Source: Panax quinquefolius (Eukaryota; Streptophyta; Magnoliopsida; Apiales; Araliaceae). Taken from it: 64,000 nt of DNA. The notes under the pieces are model-generated. The model ran no database searches. It saw nothing but the letters and a program-made list of their open reading frames with translations, and had not been told where the DNA came from. Positions 11,660-23,458 of the stretch are shown here, piece by piece (position 1 is the stretch's first letter; each line of letters begins with the position of its first letter). The DNA lies in contig JAINUW010000692.1 in assembly GCA_020205615.1 (NCBI GenBank), positions 310,001-374,000 on the forward strand. Reading direction: 5' to 3'. The position numbers and the translations under genes are program-made.

Positions 11660-11957
11660 TTTGTTGTGTCACCACAAGGCAAGTATTAAGTATTTAAGAT
11701 GTTAATTTATCACATTTGATGCTTATAAAGAAAATTGAACAATATTATTTTGTTGTGTCACCACAAGGATGATATTTTCTTTTTGAATATATATGGAGTG
11801 CTAGGTCGGACTTAACTTGGATAATTTTGATTCGGATGTGCCACCACTTGATCAAAATAATCTAAGAGGCAAAATACAAGGAGTTGCATAGTTGATGTAA
11901 TTGACAAAAGTTGTTCATCTATTTATTTATATATAGTTTGTTGTGTCACCACAAGGC
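11660..11957 (+). repeat. TTGTGTCACCACAA hairpin repeat in the copia B leader
   Basis: TTGTTGTGTCACCACAAGG occurs at about 11661, 11750 and 11938, with a decayed relative (GATGTGCCACCACTTGATC) near 11835. The core can pair TTGTG with CACAA across a four-base loop. It lies just upstream of the gag remnant. Confidence 0.8.
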
Positions 11958-12200
11958 TATATACATTTGAAATGGGATCCTTATTCTCACTAGCAAATCT
12001 TTAATTAGATTTTGCTTAGAACTATATAAGTGAGGGTAATATAGTTTGAAGAAAATAGTGGGAGATACCAATTTAAAACAAGTCCTAATTTATTTTGGTA
12101 ATTAATAAAAGAATGTATGTTAAAATGTTGTTAATTACAAATTCATTTACTGTAATTTTACAATGTCTAAAATTACTATCATCTGCGAAGCATATTAGAT

Positions 12201-14930
12201 GCTAAATTAACGCAGGCCGAATTAAATGGATTGGTTAAGGAATTTGAGAATAGTTCTCATAGTCAAAAAAGCTATCTTATGTCCTTAATACGCCTATCCC
12301 GCGAATGGTTGCAAACAATGCCTCCGAGGAAGACATTGCTACTTTTAGAAAGTGGCAAAATGGTGCGCGATTGGCTCAATGCATCATGCTCGCATCCATG
12401 AGTAACGAGCTTCAGCCACAAGATGAAACTATGGATGCTTTACTATATTCCCGCACATCAAGTAGTTGATGGTGAGGAAAGTAGGACCGATAGATATCGA
12501 TATCTAAGGAGCTCTTCCGATCTAGAATGGCAAATGGCACTATAAATGCAGATAAAAAGTTCTTAACATTATCAATTTGATTGATCAATTAAGACAACCT
12601 GGTTTTGTCATGGATGGAGAGTTGAGCCAAGATTGGATCTTGCACTCACTCCTGGACTCTTTTCACAATTGTTGTAAATTTTTCATATAAACAAGCTAGA
12701 TATCGCATTTCATTGATTTGCTTAACATATTGAAAAATGTTGAGAGTCACTTTCAACCAAGAAGAAAGAGTCTTCTTGGTAGGGGCCAAAGGATCTTCCG
12801 AAAAGAAGAACGATTCTAAGAAGGTAAATAGAAAGGCAAAAACAAAGGATAATAAGAACAAATCGATACACGGATAGCAAAGGAGTTTGCTTCCAATCGC
12901 AATAAGCCCTCGACACCTTTGGAAAGAAATCATGCGAGAAGCATCTTGCAGAGAGGGTGACCAAAGAAGCTTAGTGAAGTTTCGGTTACAAATGCAATTT
13001 TGTTCATGATTTAAATAAATTTTTCTTTAAGTCAAGGTTCTACTTGGGTATTGGATACCGACTTTGGTTATCATAAATATAGATTTATGATGGGACCAAG
13101 CAGAAGTAGAAAGCTAAACAAATATAAGTTATCCTATGTATGGAAATGTAGCAAAGGTTGCCATATTAGCCATAGAAACTTATAGTTTAGCAATGCTACA
13201 CGAAGCAAATCTATTAAGTCAATAAGTTGTTATTGTATTCCAGTTCTTGTTAAAATATTATTTCCATTTTATTGTTGGACAATGAAATCTTTGGTATTAT
13301 AATTAAGAACAATTGTTGTTCTATTTATAATAATAATGTTTTGTATAGAACTGGAATATTACTTAATAAATTTTGTATACTTGACTTACATGAAAATAAT
13401 TTTGCATATTGAACAAATTAGTATAAGAAAAGGAGATGATCATTCAAAGAGTTGAATGTGTGTATTTGCTGAAATACAAGTGTGAATTATTTGAAAGGTT
13501 CAAAGAATTCAGAAGTGAAACAAATTGGCAAAGTATTAAGATTCTTTGATTAGATCAAGGAATAAATACTTATGCAATAAGTTTCTAGATCATCTCAAAT
13601 GGTTTTCTCATAATGGACGCCTCCTGATACACAATAATTGATTGATGTATCTGAATGAAAAATCGTACCTTGTTGGACATGGTGCGGTCCATAATGATTT
13701 TACCGACATTCCAAAGTATCCTTCAGGATAATGTCCTAGAAATGGTACGACATCTCACGAAAATGGTAACCTCAAAATCCCGCCCCAAGACTCCATAAAA
13801 GTTATAGGATGGGAGGATTCCTAATCTTAAGTATGTTAAGATAAGGGGTTGTCCAACTTATGTGAAAAAGTTTCAAAGGATAAGTTTGGGACAAGATTTG
13901 ACAAGTGTAGATTTGTTGGACATCCTAAAGTAAGTTTAGGGCATGTGTTCTATAATCCTACTTAGCAAAAGGTATTTGTTATGAAAACACGCCTTCTAAG
14001 ATAAAGGTGTTTATCATTGAAAGGGCTAGTGGGAGGATAATAGATCTTGAAGAGTTCAAGAACCACAAAACACTATAAGTCAAATAAGAGGAACCTATAG
14101 ATAGACCTATTATACCACAAAAGAATCGTAAATACGGAATAGTATCAAGAAGATACCTGGAGGTATGGATTCATCATGGATGATGATGATGAGGTACACA
14201 TCATAAAAGATGATGATCCGAGTTACATTCGATGAGGTAAGACTTCTAGTGTGTACAAAAGGGTCGATGGGAGCGTCGTGAAATTTCTAGTATTATATGT
14301 TGATATACTACGGATGAGGAATTACATACCAATGCTACAATCAAGAAAGATAAAGTTGTCTAAACATTCCTCCATGAATGATTTGGAAGAGTATCTTAAT
14401 TGGGGATATAAATCTATATAGATAGATTTAAAAGGATGCTCGACTTAACCCAAGGAACGTATATTCATTTGATGCTAAAGTCGTTTAGCATGGCAAACTC
14501 CAAGAGATGTCTCATGTCGATGAGCTATGGAGTGTATCTCTCTTAATAGTCCCCATAGACTCCAAAGAAGAGAGATCGCATGAGTGACAATCATGTATGC
14601 AATGAAATATACGAGACCTGATGTTGATCGGTCATATTCTGGAGAAGATCACTATAAAACAGTGAAAAACATCTTAAAGTGCTTAACCGGCACTAAGGAT
14701 GTGATCATATTCATGGTGGGTCTAAATTAAAACTAGAGGGCTTTACAGACTCAAATTTTTTCAGACAGACCAAGATGACAGAAAATCCACTTTAAGGTAA
14801 AGCGTTATCTTGAAGCAAAGTGGTGCGTTGAATTGGAAAGGTTCCAAACAAAGAAAGAGTTCTTTGGTTTAGTGATAAAGACAAAGTATATAGCTATAAA
14901 TGAAGCTGCAAGTTGATTGTTTGGATTAAA
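12201..14930 (+). pseudogene. copia B gag-pol remnant
   Basis: Heavily frameshifted, but motifs appear in order. Gag is near 12340-12560 (a CIMLASMSNELQ-like stretch) with a lysine-rich tail near 12770-12860. A protease trace is near 13030-13060 (WVLDTD where DTG is expected). Integrase traces lie near 13660-13960 (LDMVRSMM, then PNLKYVKIRGCPTYVKK-like sequence and a conserved Tyr-rich end). RT traces are near 14240-14330 (CVYKRVDGSVVKFLVLYVD) and RNase H is near 14640-14930 (VKNILK.LTGTKD, GSKLKLEGFTDS). No intact frame exceeds 100 codons. The order integrase before RT is diagnostic of Ty1/copia. Confidence 0.75.
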
Positions 14931-15159
14931 AGTTCATTACAGAACTAGGAATAGTTCCCAAGTCTCATCTTGGATCTAAACATGTGTTGTGGCACTTTCA
15001 ATTGATTATTAGAATCATTGAAAGATGGGAAATCACTATAGAGATAGTGGACTCTCATGAACAACATTACATATCCATTAACTAAAGCTTATCCAACAGC
15101 AGGATAATCGTCACTTAGAGAAGAAGAGTATGAGATACCATGACGATTGGCTTTAGTGC

Positions 15160-15170
15160 AAGTGGGAGAT
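15160..15170 (+). other. polypurine tract of copia B
   Basis: AAGTGGGAGAT sits directly before the TGAAAGTAG start of the 3' LTR. The same tract precedes the C LTR (21586-21596). Confidence 0.8.
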
Positions 15171-17043
15171 TGAAAGTAGTATGCACACAAGCCAATCATG
15201 TTTGATGATAAAGCATATACTTTGTAACAATCTTATTCATTTATTAATAAAAAGTATTAATTTATTAAAGGCTTTTAATTATCTACATGATGCTGTTTTA
15301 TAATATGTGATAAACCCATAGTTTTAAGCAATGCTTTTAGAATAATGATGATGATCATTCTAATGAGATCTAAATTCTTAGAAAGCTTAAAACTAAAATA
15401 GTTCCCAATCGTTGGATTACTAAATTGGGGATTAGTGAATCAGGATAGATTGGTACATACGTTGCTTGCTCATTGGATGAGGATGATTGATCTAATGATC
15501 ATTTGTGTGGAGACACTAAAGCAAGTATGTAGGTGCTTATTAGAGAATAAGTTCACTGAACGTGGCTCGCTAAGGAATACCTAATGGAGTTTTATTTGCA
15601 CTGTCGGCAGGAATTTCTGTAGTGATAGTAGTACAAGTGATCCTTGGACTTGAGATCATCATAGTATCTTGTGTATGATGAGTTATACTTTGACTTATTC
15701 CTTAAGACCCTTAGGGTATATCAAAGGGTATGCTTGGGTATAATAAGTTATACATGGAGATAATGTATGATCAATAAAGAATCTACCACTCTAATAAAAG
15801 AAGAGAAATGTCATATGTGATTCGATAAATGACAACCCAAAGAGTCCTTGGCAAAGCGAGAATGAAATTAGAAAGGAGTTTCTAATTTGCATTATTTGAG
15901 TTGTGCATTTAAGAGTGAAATACATATAATTAAATAAAATAAGACTTGAAAGTAATTTCATGTCTTATATTTAATTGGGACATTGTATGGTGGAAGGATT
16001 GAATTGTCACGGTAACTATTTACTCAAAGGTTCTTTAATGATTAATGTTGAAATTTATATTATCCGGAAAGTCGTTGATCGCTAGGGAGGCTTATCCCTA
16101 TTGTAGAATAAATATTATTTATTTAAATAAATTAATTGTTTAATTTATTTATTTAAATAAGATTAGAATTGTTCTAATTGATTTATTCACAACCGGTTTA
16201 ATATGGAGAACCTAAAGGGTCACACCATAAAAGGAAGAATAATTATTTAAGAAGTTAATGGCATAATCGTAATAATATGTTAAGTATATTTAATTTAATC
16301 TATGGTGATAGAATAAATTAAATAACTTAATATTTATTATTTAATATTTTAGAAATATTAAATATAAATTAATAAGAGGAGTCTTATTAATATTATTACA
16401 ATTATTATTATTTTAATTTCTAAAAGAGTTTAGGAATTAATTTAATATAAGTACTCTCATTTATTCCTAATTGGATTAGGAAGGAAAATTAATTAAAGGA
16501 GTTTAATTAATTATCCCTAATAAGATTAGGGAGCTTAATTAATTAAAAGAATTAATTAATTAAAACCCAATTCCTTAATTGTTAAGGTGGGTTGCCCACA
16601 TCTATAAATAAGAGGAGTCTTATTATGGGTGGGTGGGGTTGTTGATTTTTCAACGTACGTAATAATTCCAAGTTGTTGAGAGTATGCCTTTTTCTATAGA
16701 GATAGAAAACTATGGTTAGCCATAACACCCATCTTCTTGAATTTTATTCTTCCTTAGTGGATAACCTCTAGAGGCCAAACACATGGGTGGCTAACGTTGA
16801 TCAAAGGAAGGAACCAAACCCGGTGGATTCAAGATTGAACGCAAAAGGATTTGGAGGTGAACTTGTACCTGAGGAAGCTCGATCTTCAAGGGTATGATTT
16901 ATTCTTTATCTTTTCGTTTAATTAATAATTGTGCATAAAGGGTGATCCGGGTATATGGTTTGTAAATTTTTTAAACTCTGATTTTACACGCTTCCGCACT
17001 TATTTTGCAATTTGATTGCGTTATGAATATTACAAACCTAACA
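15171..17043 (+). repeat. copia B 3' LTR
   Basis: Near-identical to 7830-9711 with scattered substitutions and small indels, for example ACCTGGGTTT against ACCGGTTT near 16193. It ends ACAAACCTAACA at 17043 and is followed by the second GGACA target copy. Confidence 0.92.
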
Positions 17044-17559
17044 GGACAAACCAGGCCAAACGATCATGGAAGATGTTTTCTGGGTAACCCAGAAAACGCT
17101 TGAACATGTCGTCTGACATGGTTTGACCAGTATGAATCTGCCTTATATGTTGTTGTTTTAGTGAACTATTGTGATAGAACTCTTCCTTGTCATGCTGGCT
17201 ACACGCTGGATCCATTACATCACATAAAGATTACACGGATAGCAAATTGTGGAAGCCCAAATATGGCTTGTCGAACTATTCTTCATTTCTGGGTAACCCA
17301 GAAAATGAACAGCCCTGATAGCTTGTTCATAGCTTTATATCTTTTTGATGTGTTATGATTTTGTCCAGAACGTGTTATACACTTGTAGTATGACATTAAT
17401 ACTACAAGATGTGAACAATAGCTTGCCTAGAAACATTAATATCTGACATTTATCACAGGTCAAAGTAGGGTACTTGATCACTGACTTTGAAGGCTCAAGA
17501 ACACAATAGACTACACTTTCTGTCGCTAAAAGCCTATAGCGAAAGTTTTATTAATTTTA

Positions 17560-18640
17560 ATTAATTAACTTTTCAAAAATTATTTAAAAATAGAAATAAA
17601 TTATTAAAAATTCTAAAAATTATTTTAAAAATTATTGTAAGTTATAAAAATTAACTTTTAATAATTTAGCATATTTTCCATAAATATTAGTATTTATTTA
17701 AATATTATTGATATTTAATTTATTTAATAAATACATTAAATAAATTAATTAAAAATGATTTTATTATATTAAAAATCATTTTAAATGATAATAAGGTATT
17801 TAAAGATAGTTTAAGTTATAAAATATAACTTTTAATATTTTAAAGCAAATTTCATTAATTATTTAATAATAATGATATTAGATTTATTTAATAATCATAT
17901 TAAATAAATTAATTTTAAAATAATTTTAATATTATAAAATTATTTTAAATGAAAATAAAGAGTTTATTAATATTTTAAGTTATAAAATATAACTTTCAAT
18001 ATTTAAAGGTAAATTTCATTAATTATTTACTATTAATGATATTAAAGTTATTTAACAATTATATTAAATAAATTGTTTAAAAATGATTTTAATATTATAA
18101 AAATCATTTTAAATAAAAATAAGGTGTTTAAAAATATTTTAAGTTATAAAATATAACTTTTAATATTTAAAGGATAATTTCATTAATAATTTAATATTAA
18201 TGATATTGATTTAATATTAATGATATTAAATTTATTTAAATAATTATATTAAGTAAATAGTTTTAAAATGATTTTATTAATTTAAAAATCATTTAAAAAG
18301 GATATAAATGAATTAAAAATATTTTAAGTTATAATTAACGACTTTTAATATTTTGATAAATAGTACATTAATATTTAAATATTAATGGTAATTATTTAAA
18401 ATGATTTTAAATATTTTAAAAATCATTTAAGGGTAATAATAATACTTTTAAAATATTCTAAGTTATTATAAATAACTTTAATATTTTGGTAATGGTTTCA
18501 TTAATAGTTTAATATTAATTAAATGTTAATAATAATAGAATTTTTTAATATTTAAATCATTTAATAATGATTCCGGTGTTTGACAATTCATGATAAATTA
18601 TAATAAATGTTTAAAAATTATTATAAGTCATTTAAAAATA
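17560..18640 (+). repeat. AT-rich tandem array, about 165-bp period
   Basis: The anchor AAGTTATA/AAGTTATT recurs at about 17639, 17813, 17977, 18141, 18326, 18460 and 18625 (spacings 174, 164, 164, 185, 134, 165). Middle units carry AAGTTATAaaaTATAACTT, a perfect 8-bp stem, and an AAATGATTTT...AAAATCATTT stem. Element F has a shorter, more decayed version (about 50190-50720 and 55780-56320). Confidence 0.75.
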
Positions 18641-19358
18641 ATATGACTGATACTTACAGATATTGAGTTACAAGATAGAGTCTTAGACTCGATAATTACC
18701 CGATAAAGTCGTCAGTACACCGACATATTTTAGAAATTGATCTGGACTTAAATAGTTTGACTGTGTTAATGTTTGTTTATAGTCCAATGACTGATATAAC
18801 TATGTGACAATGTGATTAGGTTATGTGCTGACTGCAAAATGCAGTACTATGTGTTATAGTATGTTGTTCTAATCGAATGAATGATCTTATTAATGATAGG
18901 GCTTGATATAAAAGATAAAACTAAGTTGCATAACTGTAAGCAGCAAACTAGACAAGTATCTAACCCTTTGCATTTACTTTATGCAATGGACATGCGTAAG
19001 ATAATATCTGAACTATTCTTTTTTAATGTTCAAATATTTCAACCTTTGTATATACTTATGCAATGATTCTGTATAAGTAAGTTATTAAATTATAATTTGT
19101 TGTACAAGTTCCTTAATTCTATTAATATAGATCAAGATATATATTCTGTTCGTTAATTTCTAATCATGGTTATACAAGCGTCCTCACTTGGATAATCATT
19201 ATATTTTATCACATGTTGATACATACTTATCGGTGTCTAGTATGTATACGTTGAATTGAAAGTCATCTAAGCTATTTGATCCGGCTAGACACAAACTTAA
19301 AATTGTTATTGAATAAGATAAAACTTTATTATTATCCAACCGAATTTTTTTTGTTCAG

Positions 19359-19843
19359 ATTCTAGACTGGTATGAACATCCCAAATATGGGAAACTTTTA
19401 TGCGCCTAAGGCAGATATGCTAGACGAAAATATCATCCTTGAATGTATTATTGATCAATACAGGGCATCACGGGTTGATCACCCCCGTGCTCGTAAGTTA
19501 TGACGGTTTATAGATGAAGTTCTATTTAACCTTTTCAAAAATAAAAAATAATGTTCATAGTCTGTCGACTGATCCTCATTTAGAGTCAGTACGTAGTTTC
19601 AAAAAAAATTGAAATTAAAATGATATGTTATTTATTATTGGTTCAGCTTACTTCACAACTGTTGATTCGTTGTTGAAGTATCGTTCAAAGAAAACATTTA
19701 ATTCGTTCAGCTATCTGTTATTGTTGCTATTACTTGTTGGGAACTCAAATGCTCATCCTTGCTTAATTTAAATGTTTTCAGCTAAATGTGAACAACCTGA
19801 AGGCTCTGCCACGAACAAAGGGAAAGGAAAGGTTGTTGAATGA
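19359..19843 (+). other. putative spliced short ORF inside the A LTR
   Basis: A pyrimidine run ending TTTTTTTTGTTCAG (to 19358) precedes an ORF that starts ATG at 19372 and is open to 19492, where GCTC|GTAAGTTATG is an ideal donor. A CTCAT branch-like motif (19752-19756) and TGTTTTCAG (to 19781) follow. Joining 19492 to 19782 keeps the frame open to TGA 19841-19843, giving 60 codons. Visible features are FYAPKADMLDE near the N-terminus, a DQYRASR stretch, and a lysine/glycine-rich tail NKGKGKVVE. A decayed relative in element F (about 53160-53275) keeps APKAD, QYR and the exact GTAAGTTATGACGGTTT donor. I do not recognise the protein. Without the splice the frame stops at once (TGA at 19500). 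Confidence 0.45.
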
Positions 19844-20080
19844 ATTTCTATGATATCATATGTAATAGTTTGATTTTATGTTAAGGATGATAAATATTAT
19901 TATTATCATGAAATGAATGTTTAAAGGTTTCGTACTTGGGATTGGAAAATTCTGATAATATGTAAATTAAATTTGATAATCTATATTATTGTTATTATTA
20001 TTATCATTATTCCGCTCATAGAAATAGTATCGTGAAGCACCGAGTTCGGGTTTTAAGTACCTGGATTTGGGGGCGTTACA

Positions 20081-20181
20081 CAAACTCTAACATCACCAAC
20101 ATATATAATCACAATTACTAGTTATACATATCAATAATTCAACAAATTGAATTCACAGACTTAGAAGGTTTATGTCATAAA

Positions 20182-20251
<70 letters not shown>

Positions 20252-21074
20252 TATGTATAATATTAAAGGTATGAACAATACCTTCAATAAGCTTGATAAT
20301 CCTTGCTAAAATCGCTGGAAATTGCTTTAAAAATTCTTAAGCTCTCTCTCAACTCCCTCTCAATTCTCTCTGCGTTCTCTGCAGTTTTTCTTAGGCCAAA
20401 TGCAAACTAACCACACTTAAGCGTAAAGATAATACTAATAAGCCATAATGCGCACACTTATTAGAATATCAGTTATAAAATAACGTTTAGGTTATAACTA
20501 TATTATATTTATTATTTTATTTATTTTATTTATTCTATTTATATTATTTATAAATTCAAAAATTAAAAATCCAAAAGCCATAAGGCTTTGTTTGGCAAAA
20601 CCCTTTAAAATTTAAAGACTTAATATTTTAAGCCTTGTTTGGCAAAACTAAATTAAACTCCTTTAATTTATTTTAATAAACAATTTAGTTTATAATTTAT
20701 AATCACATATTATTTATTTGGATTTCCATATCCACACTAACCAATTAAATTAATTACACACTATATTTTAATTAAATACACCATTTAAACAAATAACACA
20801 AAATTATAATTTCATTGTAATTTTATTTAATAATTTAATATACCATTTAAATTATTAAATCAACACAACAATATAACATCTCACGTTATATTACAACTCT
20901 CTAAATTATAAATTAATTTAATTTAGAATATTATATAATAAATTTAGATTCATAAATATTTACTAACTACCACTACATCAATAAAATATTTACTCAAAAC
21001 TAAACACCTCAAATAAATATTTATATAATTTAATAAATATTTAAAATTATAATTTAAAATTCCGGATTGTTACA
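20081..21074 (-). mobile_element. inverted A-type LTR fragment
   Basis: On the minus strand it begins TGTAACAATCCGG at 21074 and matches 6740-7505 closely through U3, TATA box and the GA-rich leader. It then continues past the point where the plus copy is deleted, through a TTATTGAAG|GTATTG donor-like site (GT at 20281-20280), into intron-like sequence with an AT microsatellite. It is cut at 20081 by the end of the plus A LTR. The right end abuts copia C, so this LTR was inserted into C. Confidence 0.82.
20185..20240 (+). repeat. AT dinucleotide microsatellite
   Basis: About 28 AT units followed by ACACACATATATATG, inside the inverted LTR fragment. Confidence 0.95.
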
Positions 21075-21596
21075 GAAGATCACTGTAAGATAGTGAAAAA
21101 TATCTTAAAGTACTTAACTGGCACTAAGAATGTGATTAAAATTTATGGTGGGTCTAAATTAAAACTAGAGGGCTTAACAGACTCAAGTTTTTCAGAAAGA
21201 CCAAGATGGCAGAAAATCCACTTTAAGGTAAAGTGTTACCTTGAACGGTGGTGCAGTGATTTAGAAAGGTTTCAAACAGCAAAGAGTTGTTGGTTTAGTG
21301 ATAAAGACAAAGTATATAGCTATAAATGAAGCTTTAAGTTTATTGTTTGGATGAAAAGTTCATTAGAGAACTAGAAATAGTTCCTAAGTCTCATCTTGGA
21401 TCTAAACATGTGTTGTGGCACTTTCATTTGATTATAGGAATCATTGAAAGATGGGAACTCACTATAGAGATAATGGACTCTCAATAACAACATTACATAT
21501 CCATTCACTAAACCTTATCCAACAGCAGGATAATTGTCACTTAGAGAGGTAGGGTATAAGATCCCATAACGATTGGCTTTAGTGCAAGTGGGAGAT
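21075..21596 (+). pseudogene. copia C RNase H end and purine tract
   Basis: Matches 14640-15170 of element B. A 78-codon frame at 21093 keeps MKNILKYLTGTKN and GSKLKLEGLTDSSF, the end of RT and start of RNase H. Downstream of 21330 the RNase H tail is frameshifted. AAGTGGGAGAT precedes the LTR. The left end is where the inverted A LTR was inserted. Confidence 0.82.
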
Positions 21597-22798
21597 TGAA
21601 AGTAGTATGCACACAAGCCAATCATGTTTGATGATAAAGCATATACTTTGTAACAATCTTATTCATTTATTAATAAAAAGTATTAATTTATTAAAAGCTT
21701 TTAATTATCTACATGATGTTGCTTTATAATATGTGATAAATCCATAGTTATAAGCAATGCTTTTAGAATAATGATGATGATCATTCTAATGAGATCTAAA
21801 TTCTTTGAAAGCTTAAAACTAAAATAGTTCCCAATCTTTGGATTACTAAATTGGGGATTAGTGAATCCGGATAGATTGTTACATACGTTGCTTGCTCATT
21901 GGATAAGGATGATTGATCTCATGATCATTTGTGTGGAGACACTAAAGAAAGTATTTAGGTGCTTATTAGAAAATAAGTTCACTGAACGTGGCTCGCTAAG
22001 GAATACATAATGGAGTTTTACTTGCCTATCAATTGGAATTCTTATAGTAATAGTAGTACAAGTGATCCTTGGACTTGAGATCATCAAACTATCTTATGTA
22101 TGATGAGTTATACTTTGACTTATTCCTTAAGACCCTTAGGGTATATCAAAGGGTATGCTTGGGTATAATAAGTTGTACATGGAGATAATGTATGATCAAT
22201 AAAGAATCTATCGCTTCTAGTAAAAGAAGAGAAATGTCTTATGTGATTCGATAAATGACAATCTAGTAGTCTTAGGCCAAGGCAAAATGAAATTAGAAAG
22301 GAGTTTTTAATTTGCAGTATTTGGAATTGTGCATTTGAGAATCGAAATACATATAATTAAATAAAATAAGACTTGACAGTAATTCCATGTCTTATATTTA
22401 ATTAAGACATTGTATGGTGGAAGGATTGAATTGTACGGTAACTATTTACTCAAAGGTTCTTTTATGATTAATGTTAAAATTTATATTATTTGGAAAGTCG
22501 TTAATCACTAGGGAGGCTTATCCCTATTGTATAATAAATATTATTTATTTAAATAAATTAATAGTTTAATTTATTTATTTAAATAAGATTACAATTGTTC
22601 TAATTGATTTATTCACAATAGGTTTAATATGGAGTCATACCATAAAAGGAAGAATAATTATTTAAGAAGTTAATGGCATAATCGTAATAATAAGTTAAGT
22701 ATATTTAATTTAACTTATGGTGATAGAATAAATTAAATAGCTTAATAATTATTATTTAATATTTTGGAAATATTAAATATAAATTAATAAGATGAGTC

Positions 22799-22839
<41 letters not shown>

Positions 22840-23458
22840 TAATTCCTAAAGGAGTTTGGGAATTAATTAATAAAAGTACTCTCATATATTCCTAATAAGA
22901 TTAGGAGGTTAAATTATTAAAAGAGTTTAATTAATTATCTCTAATAAGATTAGGGAGCTTAATTAATTAAAAGAATTTAATAATTAAATAATACCCTATT
23001 TTCTAATTCGATTAGAAGGGTTAACTGATATATTTATAAGAGGAGTCTTATATCAGATATCATGTGAATACGTGATTCCAATTGTTGGAGAGTACGCCCT
23101 TTTTTTATAGAGATAGAAAATTAGAGTTTTGCCAAACACCCATCTTCTTGAATATTTCTTCTTCCTTAGTGGATCACCTCTAGAGGTCAAACACTTGGGT
23201 GGCTAACATTGATCAAAGGAATGAATCAAACCTGGTGGATTCAAGTTGAACGCGAAAAAAATTTGGAGGTGAACTAATACCTGAGGAAACTCGAATCTTC
23301 AACGGTATAATTCTTATTCTTCTTCTTTTCGTTTAATTAATAATTGTGCATAAAAGATAATCCGGGTATATGATTTGCAAAATTTTAAAACCCTATTTTA
23401 CCACGTTTCTGCTATTTTGTGCAATTTAATTGTGTCCATGAATCTTACAAACCTAATA
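21597..23458 (+). repeat. copia C LTR
   Basis: TGAAAGTAGTATGCAC start and ACAAACCTAATA end (one C-to-T change in the terminal CA context). It holds an expanded ATT microsatellite (about 22797-22840) where B has ATTATT only. It is flanked on the left by a 3' internal end and on the right by a primer site, so it is the shared LTR of a tandem array. Confidence 0.9.
22797..22840 (+). repeat. ATT trinucleotide microsatellite
   Basis: About 14 ATT units within the C LTR, absent in that length from other copies. Confidence 0.95.

Larger units (their letters stand above)
9725..12200 (+). other. long non-coding leader of copia B
   Basis: About 2.5 kb without an ORF. It contains A-runs (9820-9840, 9917-9939), an AT microsatellite, many copies of an AAATAAAGGAGTTTATTT-like phrase, a TTGTGTCACCACAA repeat, and a CCTAGGGTTTGACC block near 11330. 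The same leader, with different microsatellites, follows the C LTR (23459-24948). Confidence 0.7.
7830..17043 (+). mobile_element. complete Ty1/copia element B (decayed), TSD GGACA
   Basis: Two direct LTRs (7830-9711 and 15171-17043) begin TGAAAGTAGTATGCAC and end near ACAAACCTAACA. The target duplication GGACA is at 7825-7829 and 17044-17048. A primer site follows the 5' LTR and a purine tract precedes the 3' LTR, giving plus orientation. Internal coding order (gag, protease, integrase, RT, RNase H) is that of copia. The element lies inside the A chromovirus LTR, so it is younger than that LTR. Confidence 0.93.
17049..20080 (+). mobile_element. 3' LTR part 2, plus A chromovirus
   Basis: Continuation of 6740-7829 after excising copia B. 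It runs through a TCTGGGTAACCCAGA motif, a TAGCGA hairpin block (17520-17548), a long AT-rich array (17560-18640), and then a richer 3' part with splice-like signals and a short ORF. It ends at 20080 with TTTGGGGGCGTTACA, matching the end of the F 3' LTR (57262-57276, TTTGGGGGCGCTACA). The full LTR would be about 4.1 kb, long even for this group. Confidence 0.8.

Noticed and set aside
20081..21074. 5' LTR of the minus A1 element whose 3' LTR is at 1-1714
   Set aside because: U3 sequences differ clearly; the fragment instead matches the plus A 3' LTR subfamily.
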